Assembly: GCF_014397005.1 (NCBI RefSeq)
Contig: NZ_JACGWS010000003.1
Location: 310,001-374,000 of the forward strand
Length of the DNA stretch: 64,000 nt
DNA from: Kordia aestuariivivens
GTDB lineage: Bacteria > Bacteroidota > Bacteroidia > Flavobacteriales > Flavobacteriaceae
Reading direction: 5' to 3'
The notes under the pieces were generated by a model. The model was given only the letters and a program-made list of their open reading frames with translations, searched no databases and was not told the DNA's origin. Shown here piece by piece: positions 27,041 to 34,608 of the stretch. How positions within the stretch are numbered: position 1 is the stretch's first letter; each line of letters opens with the position of its first letter. Made by a program: the position numbers and the translations under genes.

Positions 27041-27070
27041 GAAAAAGCACGCCAATTGGCGTGCTTTTTC
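27041..27070. terminator. 30-bp perfect palindrome, bidirectional terminator
   Basis: GAAAAAGCACGCC at 27041-27053 is mirrored exactly by GGCGTGCTTTTTC ending at 27070, around AATT. It lies between the convergent cupredoxin-like gene and the 27090 lipoprotein gene. Confidence 0.9.
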
Positions 27071-27089
27071 GGTTTGGGAACCTGACTAA

Positions 27090-27854
27090 CTATTCGTAAA
27101 AATATTGTGTAGAGATTACAGGAACGCTATTTCCTTCCTCATACCCTAAAGAACTTACGGGATAATCGTTCGTATTATATGTGTATTCCAATCGTGTTTC
27201 GCCAGTATCAAAATCTGTAGGATTGTTAGTTGATCCTTGTCCTGGTTCGCCTAGAAGTTGAAAAATATCACCTTGATGCATGTTTTTGAATGTTCCGTTT
27301 TTTGTATCGTATATATATACTTCTTCGTCACCATAATCTACAAAATATCTTTTTGTCCAATTTCCATTAGAAAAGGTATCTATGTTTTCATAATTATACA
27401 CAGTTTGTGTTGTAAAATCGCCACTGTATGATTTCGTGCTAATTTGATTGTTTGGTAAGTATGAAATCTCGTTTCTAATAGCAGAATTAGAACCTCCTGT
27501 GAAGTACACAGTATATTGGGTCAATACATTGTTGGTATCATATTCAAGAATGGTATAGGATTCTTGAACGCTTCCAATGTAGGCATCTTCTCTTACCAAT
27601 AAATCATTTGAATAGGTATACGTTGCGTTAAAAGTATCTGATTCATTAAAACTCACTAGTTTATTTCCGTTATAAGTATAGTTGACAATATAATCGTCAC
27701 CGCTATCATCTTGTGATACTGTTCTTTTTAATAAAGCAGTTGTGTTAGGAGTTGGATCGGTAGGATCGTTCATGTCTTCTTCATTGTTACTGTCTGTTGA
27801 ACATGAGAGACAAAAAATAAAAAGGATAGCTAAAAGTTTAATGGAATTTTTCAT
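27090..27854 (-). CDS. Lipoprotein with RHS/YD-like beta strands
   Basis: 254-residue predicted lipoprotein, no assigned function. The start at 27854 was chosen because it begins the signal MKNSIKLLAILFIFCLSC; the upstream 19 codons are not signal-like. Repeated segments of the kind YTYNGNKLVSFNESDTFNAT, YEYTNDLL-like, and LEYTYNTNDYPVSSLGYEEG resemble the DUF4595-type secreted beta-sheet proteins common in Bacteroidota. It converges on the cupredoxin operon with the shared 27041 terminator. Confidence 0.7.
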   Translation of the reverse strand: MKNSIKLLAILFIFCLSCSTDSNNEEDMNDPTDPTPNTTALLKRTVSQDDSGDDYIVNYTYNGNKLVSFNESDTFNATYTYSNDLLVREDAYIGSVQESYTILEYDTNNVLTQYTVYFTGGSNSAIRNEISYLPNNQISTKSYSGDFTTQTVYNYENIDTFSNGNWTKRYFVDYGDEEVYIYDTKNGTFKNMHQGDIFQLLGEPGQGSTNNPTDFDTGETRLEYTYNTNDYPVSSLGYEEGNSVPVISTQYFYE

Positions 27855-27965
27855 AAAGTAGTACTGTTCGATTTTCGACAAATATAGATTCAGAATCGTT
27901 TGTAATATCAATATTTATAATACAAAGGGACGAATGGAGGTGAAAAAGTGACGAATGGAAGACGC

Positions 27966-30539
27966 TTATTTAAGTAGTATTTTATTTACTTCTTTTTGAT
28001 ACGTCTTTCCAATCGGAATCGAAAGCTCATTTATGGTTACAGAAGTATAGTTGTGCGCGTTGATTTTATCGAGTCGAACCAAATACGAACGATGAATTTG
28101 TAAGTAATTAATCTTATCGGGCAATTCTTTTTGAAACGATTTAATAGTTCCGCGTGTTACATGAGATTTTTCTTTGGTAAAGATTTCAATGTAATTTCCT
28201 GAAGATTGAATGTATAATAAATCCGAACTAAATAATTTAATATGTTTCCCGTCGCTTTTAATCGTAATTGCTAGCTTTTCAGTTTTCACTCTATTAAATA
28301 ATGACATTAATAAACTTCTGATAATATCTTTATTATACGTGAATACACGAATCTTAAAGAAGAAATAAATTAATACGCCAAAAGCACCAACCAACAGCGA
28401 TTTAAACCACCAAGTTGTCCAAAATGCGGGCGTAATATGAATTGGAATGATTAATTGATTTCTATCTGTCCAAATACCTGAAAGTTCACGTGCCTGAATG
28501 ATGAAATTTTTATGAATGGCAGGAACATTATTTAAACGAATTTCTCTGTTTTTAGTATATACCCAATCGTCATCTTCAAACTGATAGCGATATTCAACAG
28601 TTTTCATATTATCAAACAAAATATAATTGTACCGAATAAAGATTGCGTTTTCATTGTGTGAAAGCTGCGTTAGCCCTTGTTTTGCTCTTTTTTCACCGTT
28701 TACCGAAATTTCTTCTAGCGTGAAAAAACGGGGCGTTTCATTCGTTTTCGATTTAATATTTGCCGTTGGATGTGAATACAGCCCTTTTTTAGTGGCAATC
28801 CAAAGTGTATCATTTACAATTTCAACATCGTTTACTTCAATGCCTAAATTTTCCGTGTGCGATAAGCCTGAAATATTGGCAATCGCATCATTTACAATTT
28901 CAATTCGATTCACACCAAAATTAGAACCCGCCCAAATAACGGAATCATTCTCCACTAAAAGTTCCGAAATTTGATTGCTGTACAATCCATCTGCTGTTGA
29001 AATAGTCAAAAAAGGTTGTTCGTCTTTAAACAATACCACTCCTTTTTCAGAAGTAGCAATGGCAAAATCATCTTGAAACCGATCAACATCATTCACGCGA
29101 CCTTCAAACAACACAATATTATCTTTTGGAGACGAAAAAAGTTCGTTATTCGTAGCAAAAAGCAGTTTGTCTTTATACGGTTGAATATCTAATGTTACGC
29201 GAGTTTTTAAAACATCGGACTGTATGATTTCCTTTGTGGTAATCTTTCCATCTACATATTGATGCGCAAGCGGAATACTGCCATACGAATACAACGAATC
29301 CGTTTCGCTATCGGAAAACCCTCGTGCATAAGAATTGAGAATCAATTTTTTTTCATTGAATGAATAAATTCCTCTACTATTAAATACAAGATCATTAGTG
29401 TTGCGGTGTATCGCAATTGCAATCGGACGATTCTCGAAAGCTTTATGAATGACCGTAAATAGCTGTTGATGATATTTAAAAATAATTCCATCATACGTCG
29501 ATAAAAACAAGGTGTCATTTTTGCGCACCATGTCATGCACATGATTGCTCTCGCTAATTTCATAAAAAGTAAGCGCAGGATTTTTACAATAATAAACGCC
29601 TGAATTTAGTGTTGTTGCCCAAAACGATTGTTTATGATCTATTAATAAGGATGTCACTGATTTTTGATCTAAAAAATGATCCTGCAATACGCCATTTTCA
29701 TCAAAAATATCCACGCCATTACCAATATAACTTACCCAAAACTGATTGTTGTAAAACTTGCCAATATTTAGAACTTGATTTTCGCTGTTTTTTTTGATAA
29801 AAAGCACTCCGTTTTTATATAAAAATAGTTCGTTGTCATCACTAATGATTGTCAATTGCTTATTTAATCGTAAAGAGTTGTAGCGTGTTGATTTTTCACT
29901 CTTTATACGGATGTATGAATGATTCTTCACCAAAAGTGTATCATTTATTTTTCCTTTATACATTTTAATTTCACCTTTTGGTGTGGTATAGTGATGTGTA
30001 TAACTGCCATTGAGAGAAATCGGGTTTAAAACTTCATTCGTAATTCCTTTAGCATCAATTTGAACCTTTCCAAATAAAGTAAGACTCGCAAAAAGTTCAT
30101 GGTTTGGCTTGACTGAAAAACTATTGAAATTAGCATTCCGTAATTTTGATTTTAATAATACATCTTTAATTTTGTGATTGAACTTATACGGTTCAAAACT
30201 AACATCATTGGTATTCAGTGCTACCAATTGATTGTTGAGACTAGAAATCCAAACCAAACTATCGGAAACTTTCGAGTAATTCAACAAGGTATTGTCAAGC
30301 AGTCCATCTTTGGTGGAAAAATTCTGAAACGAATAACCATCGTACATGGACAATCCACTATCGGTTAAAAACCAAATCTTTCCTTTTGCATCCTGAAAAC
30401 AATTGTACACTTCCGAACTCGGCAAGCCTTGTTGCGTATCAAAATTTTTAAATACATATTGTTGCGAAAAGCAAACGCACGGAATCATCCAACCTAGTAG
30501 TAAAATAGTGAATAACTTCGCGCGTTGTATTTTCTTCAT
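27966..30539 (-). CDS. Membrane-bound propeller receptor with cytoplasmic LytTR DNA-binding domain
   Basis: 857-residue protein. Order: signal segment (LLLGWMIPCVCFSQ), periplasmic two-component-type propeller repeats (FQDAKGKIWFLTDSGLSMYD, SVIWAGSNFGVNRI, DTLWIATKKGLYSH), a Y_Y_Y-type domain about 620-700, one TM helix about 707-730 (WWFKSLLVGAFGVLIYFFFK), and a C-terminal LytTR domain (LLYIQSSGNYIEIFTKEKSH, LQIHRSYLVRLDKINAHNYT). There is no kinase or receiver, so sensing and DNA binding are in one chain across the membrane. Target genes are unknown. It is monocistronic. Confidence 0.88.
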   Translation of the reverse strand: MKKIQRAKLFTILLLGWMIPCVCFSQQYVFKNFDTQQGLPSSEVYNCFQDAKGKIWFLTDSGLSMYDGYSFQNFSTKDGLLDNTLLNYSKVSDSLVWISSLNNQLVALNTNDVSFEPYKFNHKIKDVLLKSKLRNANFNSFSVKPNHELFASLTLFGKVQIDAKGITNEVLNPISLNGSYTHHYTTPKGEIKMYKGKINDTLLVKNHSYIRIKSEKSTRYNSLRLNKQLTIISDDNELFLYKNGVLFIKKNSENQVLNIGKFYNNQFWVSYIGNGVDIFDENGVLQDHFLDQKSVTSLLIDHKQSFWATTLNSGVYYCKNPALTFYEISESNHVHDMVRKNDTLFLSTYDGIIFKYHQQLFTVIHKAFENRPIAIAIHRNTNDLVFNSRGIYSFNEKKLILNSYARGFSDSETDSLYSYGSIPLAHQYVDGKITTKEIIQSDVLKTRVTLDIQPYKDKLLFATNNELFSSPKDNIVLFEGRVNDVDRFQDDFAIATSEKGVVLFKDEQPFLTISTADGLYSNQISELLVENDSVIWAGSNFGVNRIEIVNDAIANISGLSHTENLGIEVNDVEIVNDTLWIATKKGLYSHPTANIKSKTNETPRFFTLEEISVNGEKRAKQGLTQLSHNENAIFIRYNYILFDNMKTVEYRYQFEDDDWVYTKNREIRLNNVPAIHKNFIIQARELSGIWTDRNQLIIPIHITPAFWTTWWFKSLLVGAFGVLIYFFFKIRVFTYNKDIIRSLLMSLFNRVKTEKLAITIKSDGKHIKLFSSDLLYIQSSGNYIEIFTKEKSHVTRGTIKSFQKELPDKINYLQIHRSYLVRLDKINAHNYTSVTINELSIPIGKTYQKEVNKILLK

Positions 30540-30660
30540 AAAAGGAAAAGTAAACTTCGTTTAATTGTAATAAATATTGGTATTCATTATAATAAGTGAC
30601 GTACAATACTAATGAAAAGTTCCTGAATATTGAATATTTCTTAAAAAATTGTTCCTGATA

Positions 30661-31290
30661 TTAACTTTTAATATGAAGTTGAATGTTAAATCCGTGAAGC
30701 TTTTCGCGAATTACATCAATCTTTTGTTGCAATGTTTCTGGATTGATGGTTAAGTTTGGAAAAATGGTCGCATCAGGTTTTACGGTAAGTTTTGTGTAAT
30801 TTTTGTTTTCATCACTTTTCGTGATAGATCGCGTTTCTGTTTTTCCTTCTTTAAAGAGAAATTCACCTTTCTGACCGTTTGAATAGGTAAGTAGTTTGCA
30901 CCATTCGGAAGCGGCATTAATAGCCGTAATTCCCAATTCGCAGAATTCATCACCAACGGATAAATGCTTTTTGTAGTTTCTACATGCAGCTATGGTAGTC
31001 ATGATCATTTCGGCATGTGTCATAGTATCATTTCGGTGAATAGCTTTTAGAGACATTCCAGCATCATATTCCAATGAGAAATAATCTGAAAACAATGTAA
31101 TTTTTATATAACTACAGTTTTTGTCCATTACTTCATCAAAGGCATGACACGCAACTTCTAACGGAAGTCTATCCAACGATTTTTCTGCATACACTTTCTC
31201 AAAATACATCTGTGGACGCAAACGCACATGCGCTCTTCCTTCTAATGCTTGAATATCATCAGCCGTGTATTCTATTTTCTTTTCTTTCAT
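30661..31290 (-). CDS. Degenerate stand-alone GyrB/ParE-like GHKL ATPase domain
   Basis: 209-residue protein resembling only the N-terminal ATPase domain of GyrB/ParE. The opening YTADDIQALEGRAHVRLRPQ followed by MYF matches the gyrase-B start. The block LEVACHAFDEVMD aligns with the catalytic-helix FEVVDNAIDEALA of E. coli GyrB: the catalytic Glu is kept (E45) but the Mg-binding Asn is His (H49). LEYDAGM keeps the Asp of the DDGRG motif but loses the following glycines, and the GLHGVG lid is reduced to CELGITAIN. No transducer, TOPRIM or DNA-gate domain follows. It may bind a nucleotide without efficient hydrolysis, or not at all. Start at the ATG 31290 (a GTG lies at 31305). Confidence 0.7.
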   Translation of the reverse strand: MKEKKIEYTADDIQALEGRAHVRLRPQMYFEKVYAEKSLDRLPLEVACHAFDEVMDKNCSYIKITLFSDYFSLEYDAGMSLKAIHRNDTMTHAEMIMTTIAACRNYKKHLSVGDEFCELGITAINAASEWCKLLTYSNGQKGEFLFKEGKTETRSITKSDENKNYTKLTVKPDATIFPNLTINPETLQQKIDVIREKLHGFNIQLHIKS

Positions 31291-31307
31291 GAGTTCAGTT
31301 TTCACTT

Positions 31308-31490
31308 AAAAAACCAACAGCTAAAAGCCAAAAGCTAATAGCTGATAATCTAATTCATCAATTAGTTCTCGATACATTTTATCGTCACTTCATTCCGATA
31401 AAACACTCGAACGGACGTTTCGTAATAAACAAATAAAAACCAATAGCTAGAAGCTAAAGGCAAAAAGCTAATGTCTAATTCATCAACTCT
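31308..31490. repeat. About 52-bp direct repeat around the end of the aminopeptidase gene
   Basis: The copies at about 31308-31361 and 31438-31490 share AACCAAYAGCTARAAGC, AAAAGCTAAT and TCTAATTCATCAA. The second copy includes the last codons of the aminopeptidase gene, so the first looks like a partial duplicate of its 3' end. Between them, TTTTATCG/CGATAAAA forms a hairpin. Confidence 0.55.
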
Positions 31491-32764
31491 TCAATCTCGT
31501 CTGCTTCAATAGGAATATTGCGCATCAAGTTAAACGGTTCGCCACTTTCTTGAATCACAACATCATCTTCCAAACGAATTCCAAAACCTTCTGCTGGAAT
31601 GTAAATTCCCGGTTCCACCGTAAATACCATATTCGCTTGCATTGGTTCTGTCAAAATTCCGTAATCATGTGTGTCGAGTCCCATGTGGTGAGAGGTTCCG
31701 TGCATGAAATACTTTTTATACGCTGGCCAATCTGGATCTTCGTTTTGTACATCGGCTTTATCAATCAATTTCAGTCCTAACAATTCTGAAGTCATTAATT
31801 TTCCAACTTCAACATGATAATCTGCCCAAATCGTTCCTGGAACCAGCATTTTTGTCGCTTCATTCTTCACACGATTTACCGCATTGTATACTTCTTTTTG
31901 ACGTGGTGTAAATGTTCCCGAAACAGGAATCGTGCGACTCATATCACTTTTATAATTGGCATATTCGGCACCGACATCGAGCAAAATTAATTCGCCAGGT
32001 TTACATTCTTGATTGTTTTCAATATAATGCAACACATTTGCGTTACTTCCCGAAGCTACAATGGGCGTATACGCGAATCCTTTAGAACGATTTCGTAAAA
32101 ACTCATGAATAAACTCAGCTTCAATCTCATATTCAAAAACACCAGGTTGAACAAAACCTAAAATTCGGCGGAAGCCTTTTTCAGTAATATCACAGGCGTG
32201 TTGTATTAAATCTAATTCTGTTTTGTCTTTTACAGAGCGTAAACGTTGTAAAATAGGATTGCTCTTTGCAACACTATGCGCAGGATATTTGGCTGTTAAC
32301 CACTTTGTAAAACGATCTTCGCGGGTTTCTGTTTCTACATTTGCACGGTAATGTTCGTTGGTATTAATATAAACTGTATCGCATTGCGTCATAATCTCAA
32401 ACATGATTTTCTCCATGTCTTGCAACCAATACACAGTTTTTATTCCTGAAGTTTTAAGCGCAGCTTCTTTCGTTAGCTTTTCACCTTCCCAAACTGCAAT
32501 GTGTTCGTTGGTTTCTTTCAAGAATAAAATCTCGCGGTGTTTCTCTTTTGGGCAATCGGGAAACAATACTAAAATACTTTCTTCCTGATCCACGCCGCTG
32601 AGGTAAAAAATATCTCTATGTTGCTCAAAAGGCATCGTGCTATCGGCACTAATTGGGTAAATATCATTCGAATTAAACACCGCCAAACTGCTAGGTTTCA
32701 TCTGCGCCATAAAATTCTTTCTATTCTTTATAAACAGTTCGCGATCTATTGGTTGGTATTTCAT
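31475..32764 (-). CDS. pepP: Aminopeptidase P family Xaa-Pro peptidase
   Basis: 429-residue metallopeptidase of family M24B, removing an N-terminal residue in front of proline. The five dinuclear-metal ligands are visible: Asp in LILLDVGAEYANYKSDMSRT (two), His in HGTSHHMGLDTHD, Glu in VFTVEPGIYIP and Glu in GIRLEDDVVI. The N-terminal domain (ESILVLFPDCPKEKHREILF) is the AMP_N creatinase-like domain. The length fits. It is the first gene of a minus-strand pair with the GyrB-like gene, which starts 185 bases downstream beyond a repeat. Confidence 0.94.
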   Translation of the reverse strand: MKYQPIDRELFIKNRKNFMAQMKPSSLAVFNSNDIYPISADSTMPFEQHRDIFYLSGVDQEESILVLFPDCPKEKHREILFLKETNEHIAVWEGEKLTKEAALKTSGIKTVYWLQDMEKIMFEIMTQCDTVYINTNEHYRANVETETREDRFTKWLTAKYPAHSVAKSNPILQRLRSVKDKTELDLIQHACDITEKGFRRILGFVQPGVFEYEIEAEFIHEFLRNRSKGFAYTPIVASGSNANVLHYIENNQECKPGELILLDVGAEYANYKSDMSRTIPVSGTFTPRQKEVYNAVNRVKNEATKMLVPGTIWADYHVEVGKLMTSELLGLKLIDKADVQNEDPDWPAYKKYFMHGTSHHMGLDTHDYGILTEPMQANMVFTVEPGIYIPAEGFGIRLEDDVVIQESGEPFNLMRNIPIEADEIEELMN

Positions 32765-32890
32765 GTCTGTAATTTTAATTGATTTCCCTCAAAAATAATC
32801 AAACAAAAAAAGAATCAACTAGCCATTTGGCGTTATTTTTTGATGTAATAATAAATTGGTTTGAAAATGTGTCAATTTGAAAATATTTTC

Positions 32891-32930
32891 CAACATACCA
32901 ACATACCAACATACCAACATACCAACATAC
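32891..32930. repeat. Five tandem copies of CAACATAC
   Basis: A perfect 8-bp unit repeated five times, touching the stop codon of the Crp-family gene at 32930. It is a likely site of slippage. Confidence 0.85.
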
Positions 32931-33514
32931 TAAATCACATTCTTCCGAATCCGACTGATATGTCGCGTTGAAATTCCTAAAAAAGAAGCCAAATAATGCA
33001 GTGGCACTTCTTTCAATAATTTTGGTTCGTTAGCGAGGAGTTTTTTATAGCGTTCTTCGGGCGTTAAGGTGAGCAAATCAATGCGATAATCGTCAATATG
33101 GTAAATTTGGTTTTCAATCAGATTGTAATAAAACTGATGGAATGCTTTGTTGGTGGAAAGTAAATTTTTAAAGTTTTTTTGATCGATTACAAACAAATCA
33201 CAATCGCTAATTGCTTTGATATTTTTCCGTGATGAAATTTGATACATAAAACTTTTTAATGCCGCTGTGGCGGAATTTTTCAAGGCGAGATAGGTTGTTT
33301 TTTCTTCACCCAATACTAGAATGTTATGTTGTAAAATGCCGCTATCGATAAAGCAGAAATAGTCGCAAATTTTGCCTTCTTCTACAAAAAGTGTATTCTT
33401 CTTAACATGCTTATGCTTGAAGGTTTCCAAAATTGCTGGAATCTCAGCATCCAAAGAAGCATCTTGAATGATGGTTTTCAAATACAATTCAAAATTTGCA
33501 GTAGACACATTCAT
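32930..33514 (-). CDS. Crp/Fnr family transcription regulator
   Basis: 194-residue regulator with an N-terminal cyclic-nucleotide-binding-type beta barrel (TLFVEEGKICDYFCFIDSGI, LGEEKTTYLALKNSATAALK) and a C-terminal winged HTH of the short flavobacterial type (LTPEERYKKLLANEPKLLKE then PLHYLASFLGISTRHISRIR). No Cys cluster for an Fnr-type Fe-S centre is seen. The start is ATG at 33514; the TTG one codon upstream was not used. Confidence 0.88.
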   Translation of the reverse strand: MNVSTANFELYLKTIIQDASLDAEIPAILETFKHKHVKKNTLFVEEGKICDYFCFIDSGILQHNILVLGEEKTTYLALKNSATAALKSFMYQISSRKNIKAISDCDLFVIDQKNFKNLLSTNKAFHQFYYNLIENQIYHIDDYRIDLLTLTPEERYKKLLANEPKLLKEVPLHYLASFLGISTRHISRIRKNVI

Positions 33515-33616
33515 CAATCAATAATTTATATTTTTCGAAAGGAAAGAATAAAATAACAAGTTTAAAAAGATACTTATTTCGAGCACCTTATTATATTTTC
33601 TAAAGAAATAGTAAAA

Positions 33617-33859
33617 CTACTTTTTAAGTAATCCAGCTATAAATAAAATAATGACTGCACCTATAGCACCCGTAGCTATATCACTCAAAATGCCAGTGCC
33701 TATACTAATTCCTAAAGCACCTAAAGCCCAATTGCCTAACATACCACCAATAATACCGATGATGATATTAACAAGTATTCCAAAACCACCACCTTTCATT
33801 AAATATCCACCTAGCCAACCCGCAGCCGCTCCAACTAATAATGCATAAAGTAATCCCAT
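33617..33859 (-). CDS. GlsB/YeaQ/YmgE family membrane protein
   Basis: 80-residue Gly-rich membrane protein with three hydrophobic segments (LLYALLVGAAAGWLGGYLMK, NIIIGIIGGMLGNWALGALG, ATGAIGAVIILFIAGLLKK). Transglycosylase-associated/GlsB proteins are linked to envelope stress, with no known activity. The start at 33859 was chosen because the 61 codons upstream carry a REP-like repeat and no protein-like sequence. Confidence 0.9.
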   Translation of the reverse strand: MGLLYALLVGAAAGWLGGYLMKGGGFGILVNIIIGIIGGMLGNWALGALGISIGTGILSDIATGAIGAVIILFIAGLLKK

Positions 33860-33998
33860 GATTTTAAATTTTATAGTTATTAGATTGAAATATACTAAAA
33901 ATAACACAGTTATTCTGTGAAAAAGGAAATTGGTAAACATATTGAAAAGAGTAATTGTCCGTGTTAGAATTAACGATTGAAGTTTCTGCAAATCACTA

Positions 33999-34074
33999 TA
34001 GCGAGTTTTGCAACTCGTGCTGACAAACAAGCTAAAAAACATTTAGTAACGGCACAGGTTGCAAACTTGCGCTA
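33999..34074. repeat. REP-like inverted pair
   Basis: TAGCGAGTTTTGCAACTCGTGC (33999-34020) and the reverse complement of 34051-34074 match apart from a few substitutions and gaps, separated by 30 bases. Such paired REP sequences are mobilised by RAYT (Y1) transposases in other bacteria; none is in this window. The spacer 33860-34201 otherwise holds only the next terminator. Confidence 0.55.
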
Positions 34075-34119
34075 GCCCAGGGATTAGCATAAAAGCACTA
34101 ATTGAAGAAAAAAAAGAAA

Positions 34120-34177
34120 CTGTCTTAAAAGTATAACTTTCACAAAAGTGAATTCAGTTTCAAAACTTTTAAGACAG
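34120..34177 (-). terminator. Terminator of the 34202 peptide gene
   Basis: CTGTCTTAAAAGT (34120-34132) and ACTTTTAAGACAG (34165-34177) make a perfect 13-bp stem. On the minus strand the stem is followed by TTTCTTTTTTTTC. Confidence 0.8.
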
Positions 34178-34201
34178 CTTATTATCGTTTACATGCGTAG
34201 G

Positions 34202-34393
34202 TTAGCATATTGCTGAAGGGCAATTACAAAATGAATAATCTGAAGGACGTGAAAAACAATGTGGTTTCACAAGTATAGAAGGACAATCAAAAACATCTGT
34301 AATGTTTCCTGTTCCACCTGCGAGTTCATTGTTCTTTAGGTCAGAAATTAACTTTTTGTTGAGTTTCAATGCGGTAAGATTCTTTTTTTTCAT
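34202..34393 (-). CDS. Lanthipeptide-like precursor, stand-alone
   Basis: 63-residue precursor. The leader ALKLNKKLISDLKNNELAGG ends in Ala-Gly-Gly and carries the same L-x-L-N-K-K-L-I-S-x-L signature as the other three precursors. The 36-residue core (TGNITDVFDCPSILVKPHCF continuing SRPSDYSFCNC and PSAIC) has five Cys, two in CPS units that echo the CPT units of the 2446 gene. It has its own 13-bp-stem terminator and no adjacent modification genes. Confidence 0.75.
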   Translation of the reverse strand: MKKKNLTALKLNKKLISDLKNNELAGGTGNITDVFDCPSILVKPHCFSRPSDYSFCNCPSAIC

Positions 34394-34608
34394 GATTTAA
34401 GATTTTGATTAAAAAAGAAAGTATAAAAATTAATTCTTAACCGTTTACGGTAAAGCCATAATTAACATTTTAATTAGTGTGAATTTGCTTTATATCCTCT
34501 TTACTAACACTAAAAACTAAACTTCAACACGACTATTGTTAAAAAAGCAACCAAAATTTTGTCAAGTATGCAACATTCAGTAATTTCCAACATTAAACCA
34601 AGCCAACC

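Noticed and set aside
32891-32930. CRISPR-like array
   Set aside because: The unit is only 8 bp and has no spacers; it is a simple tandem repeat.
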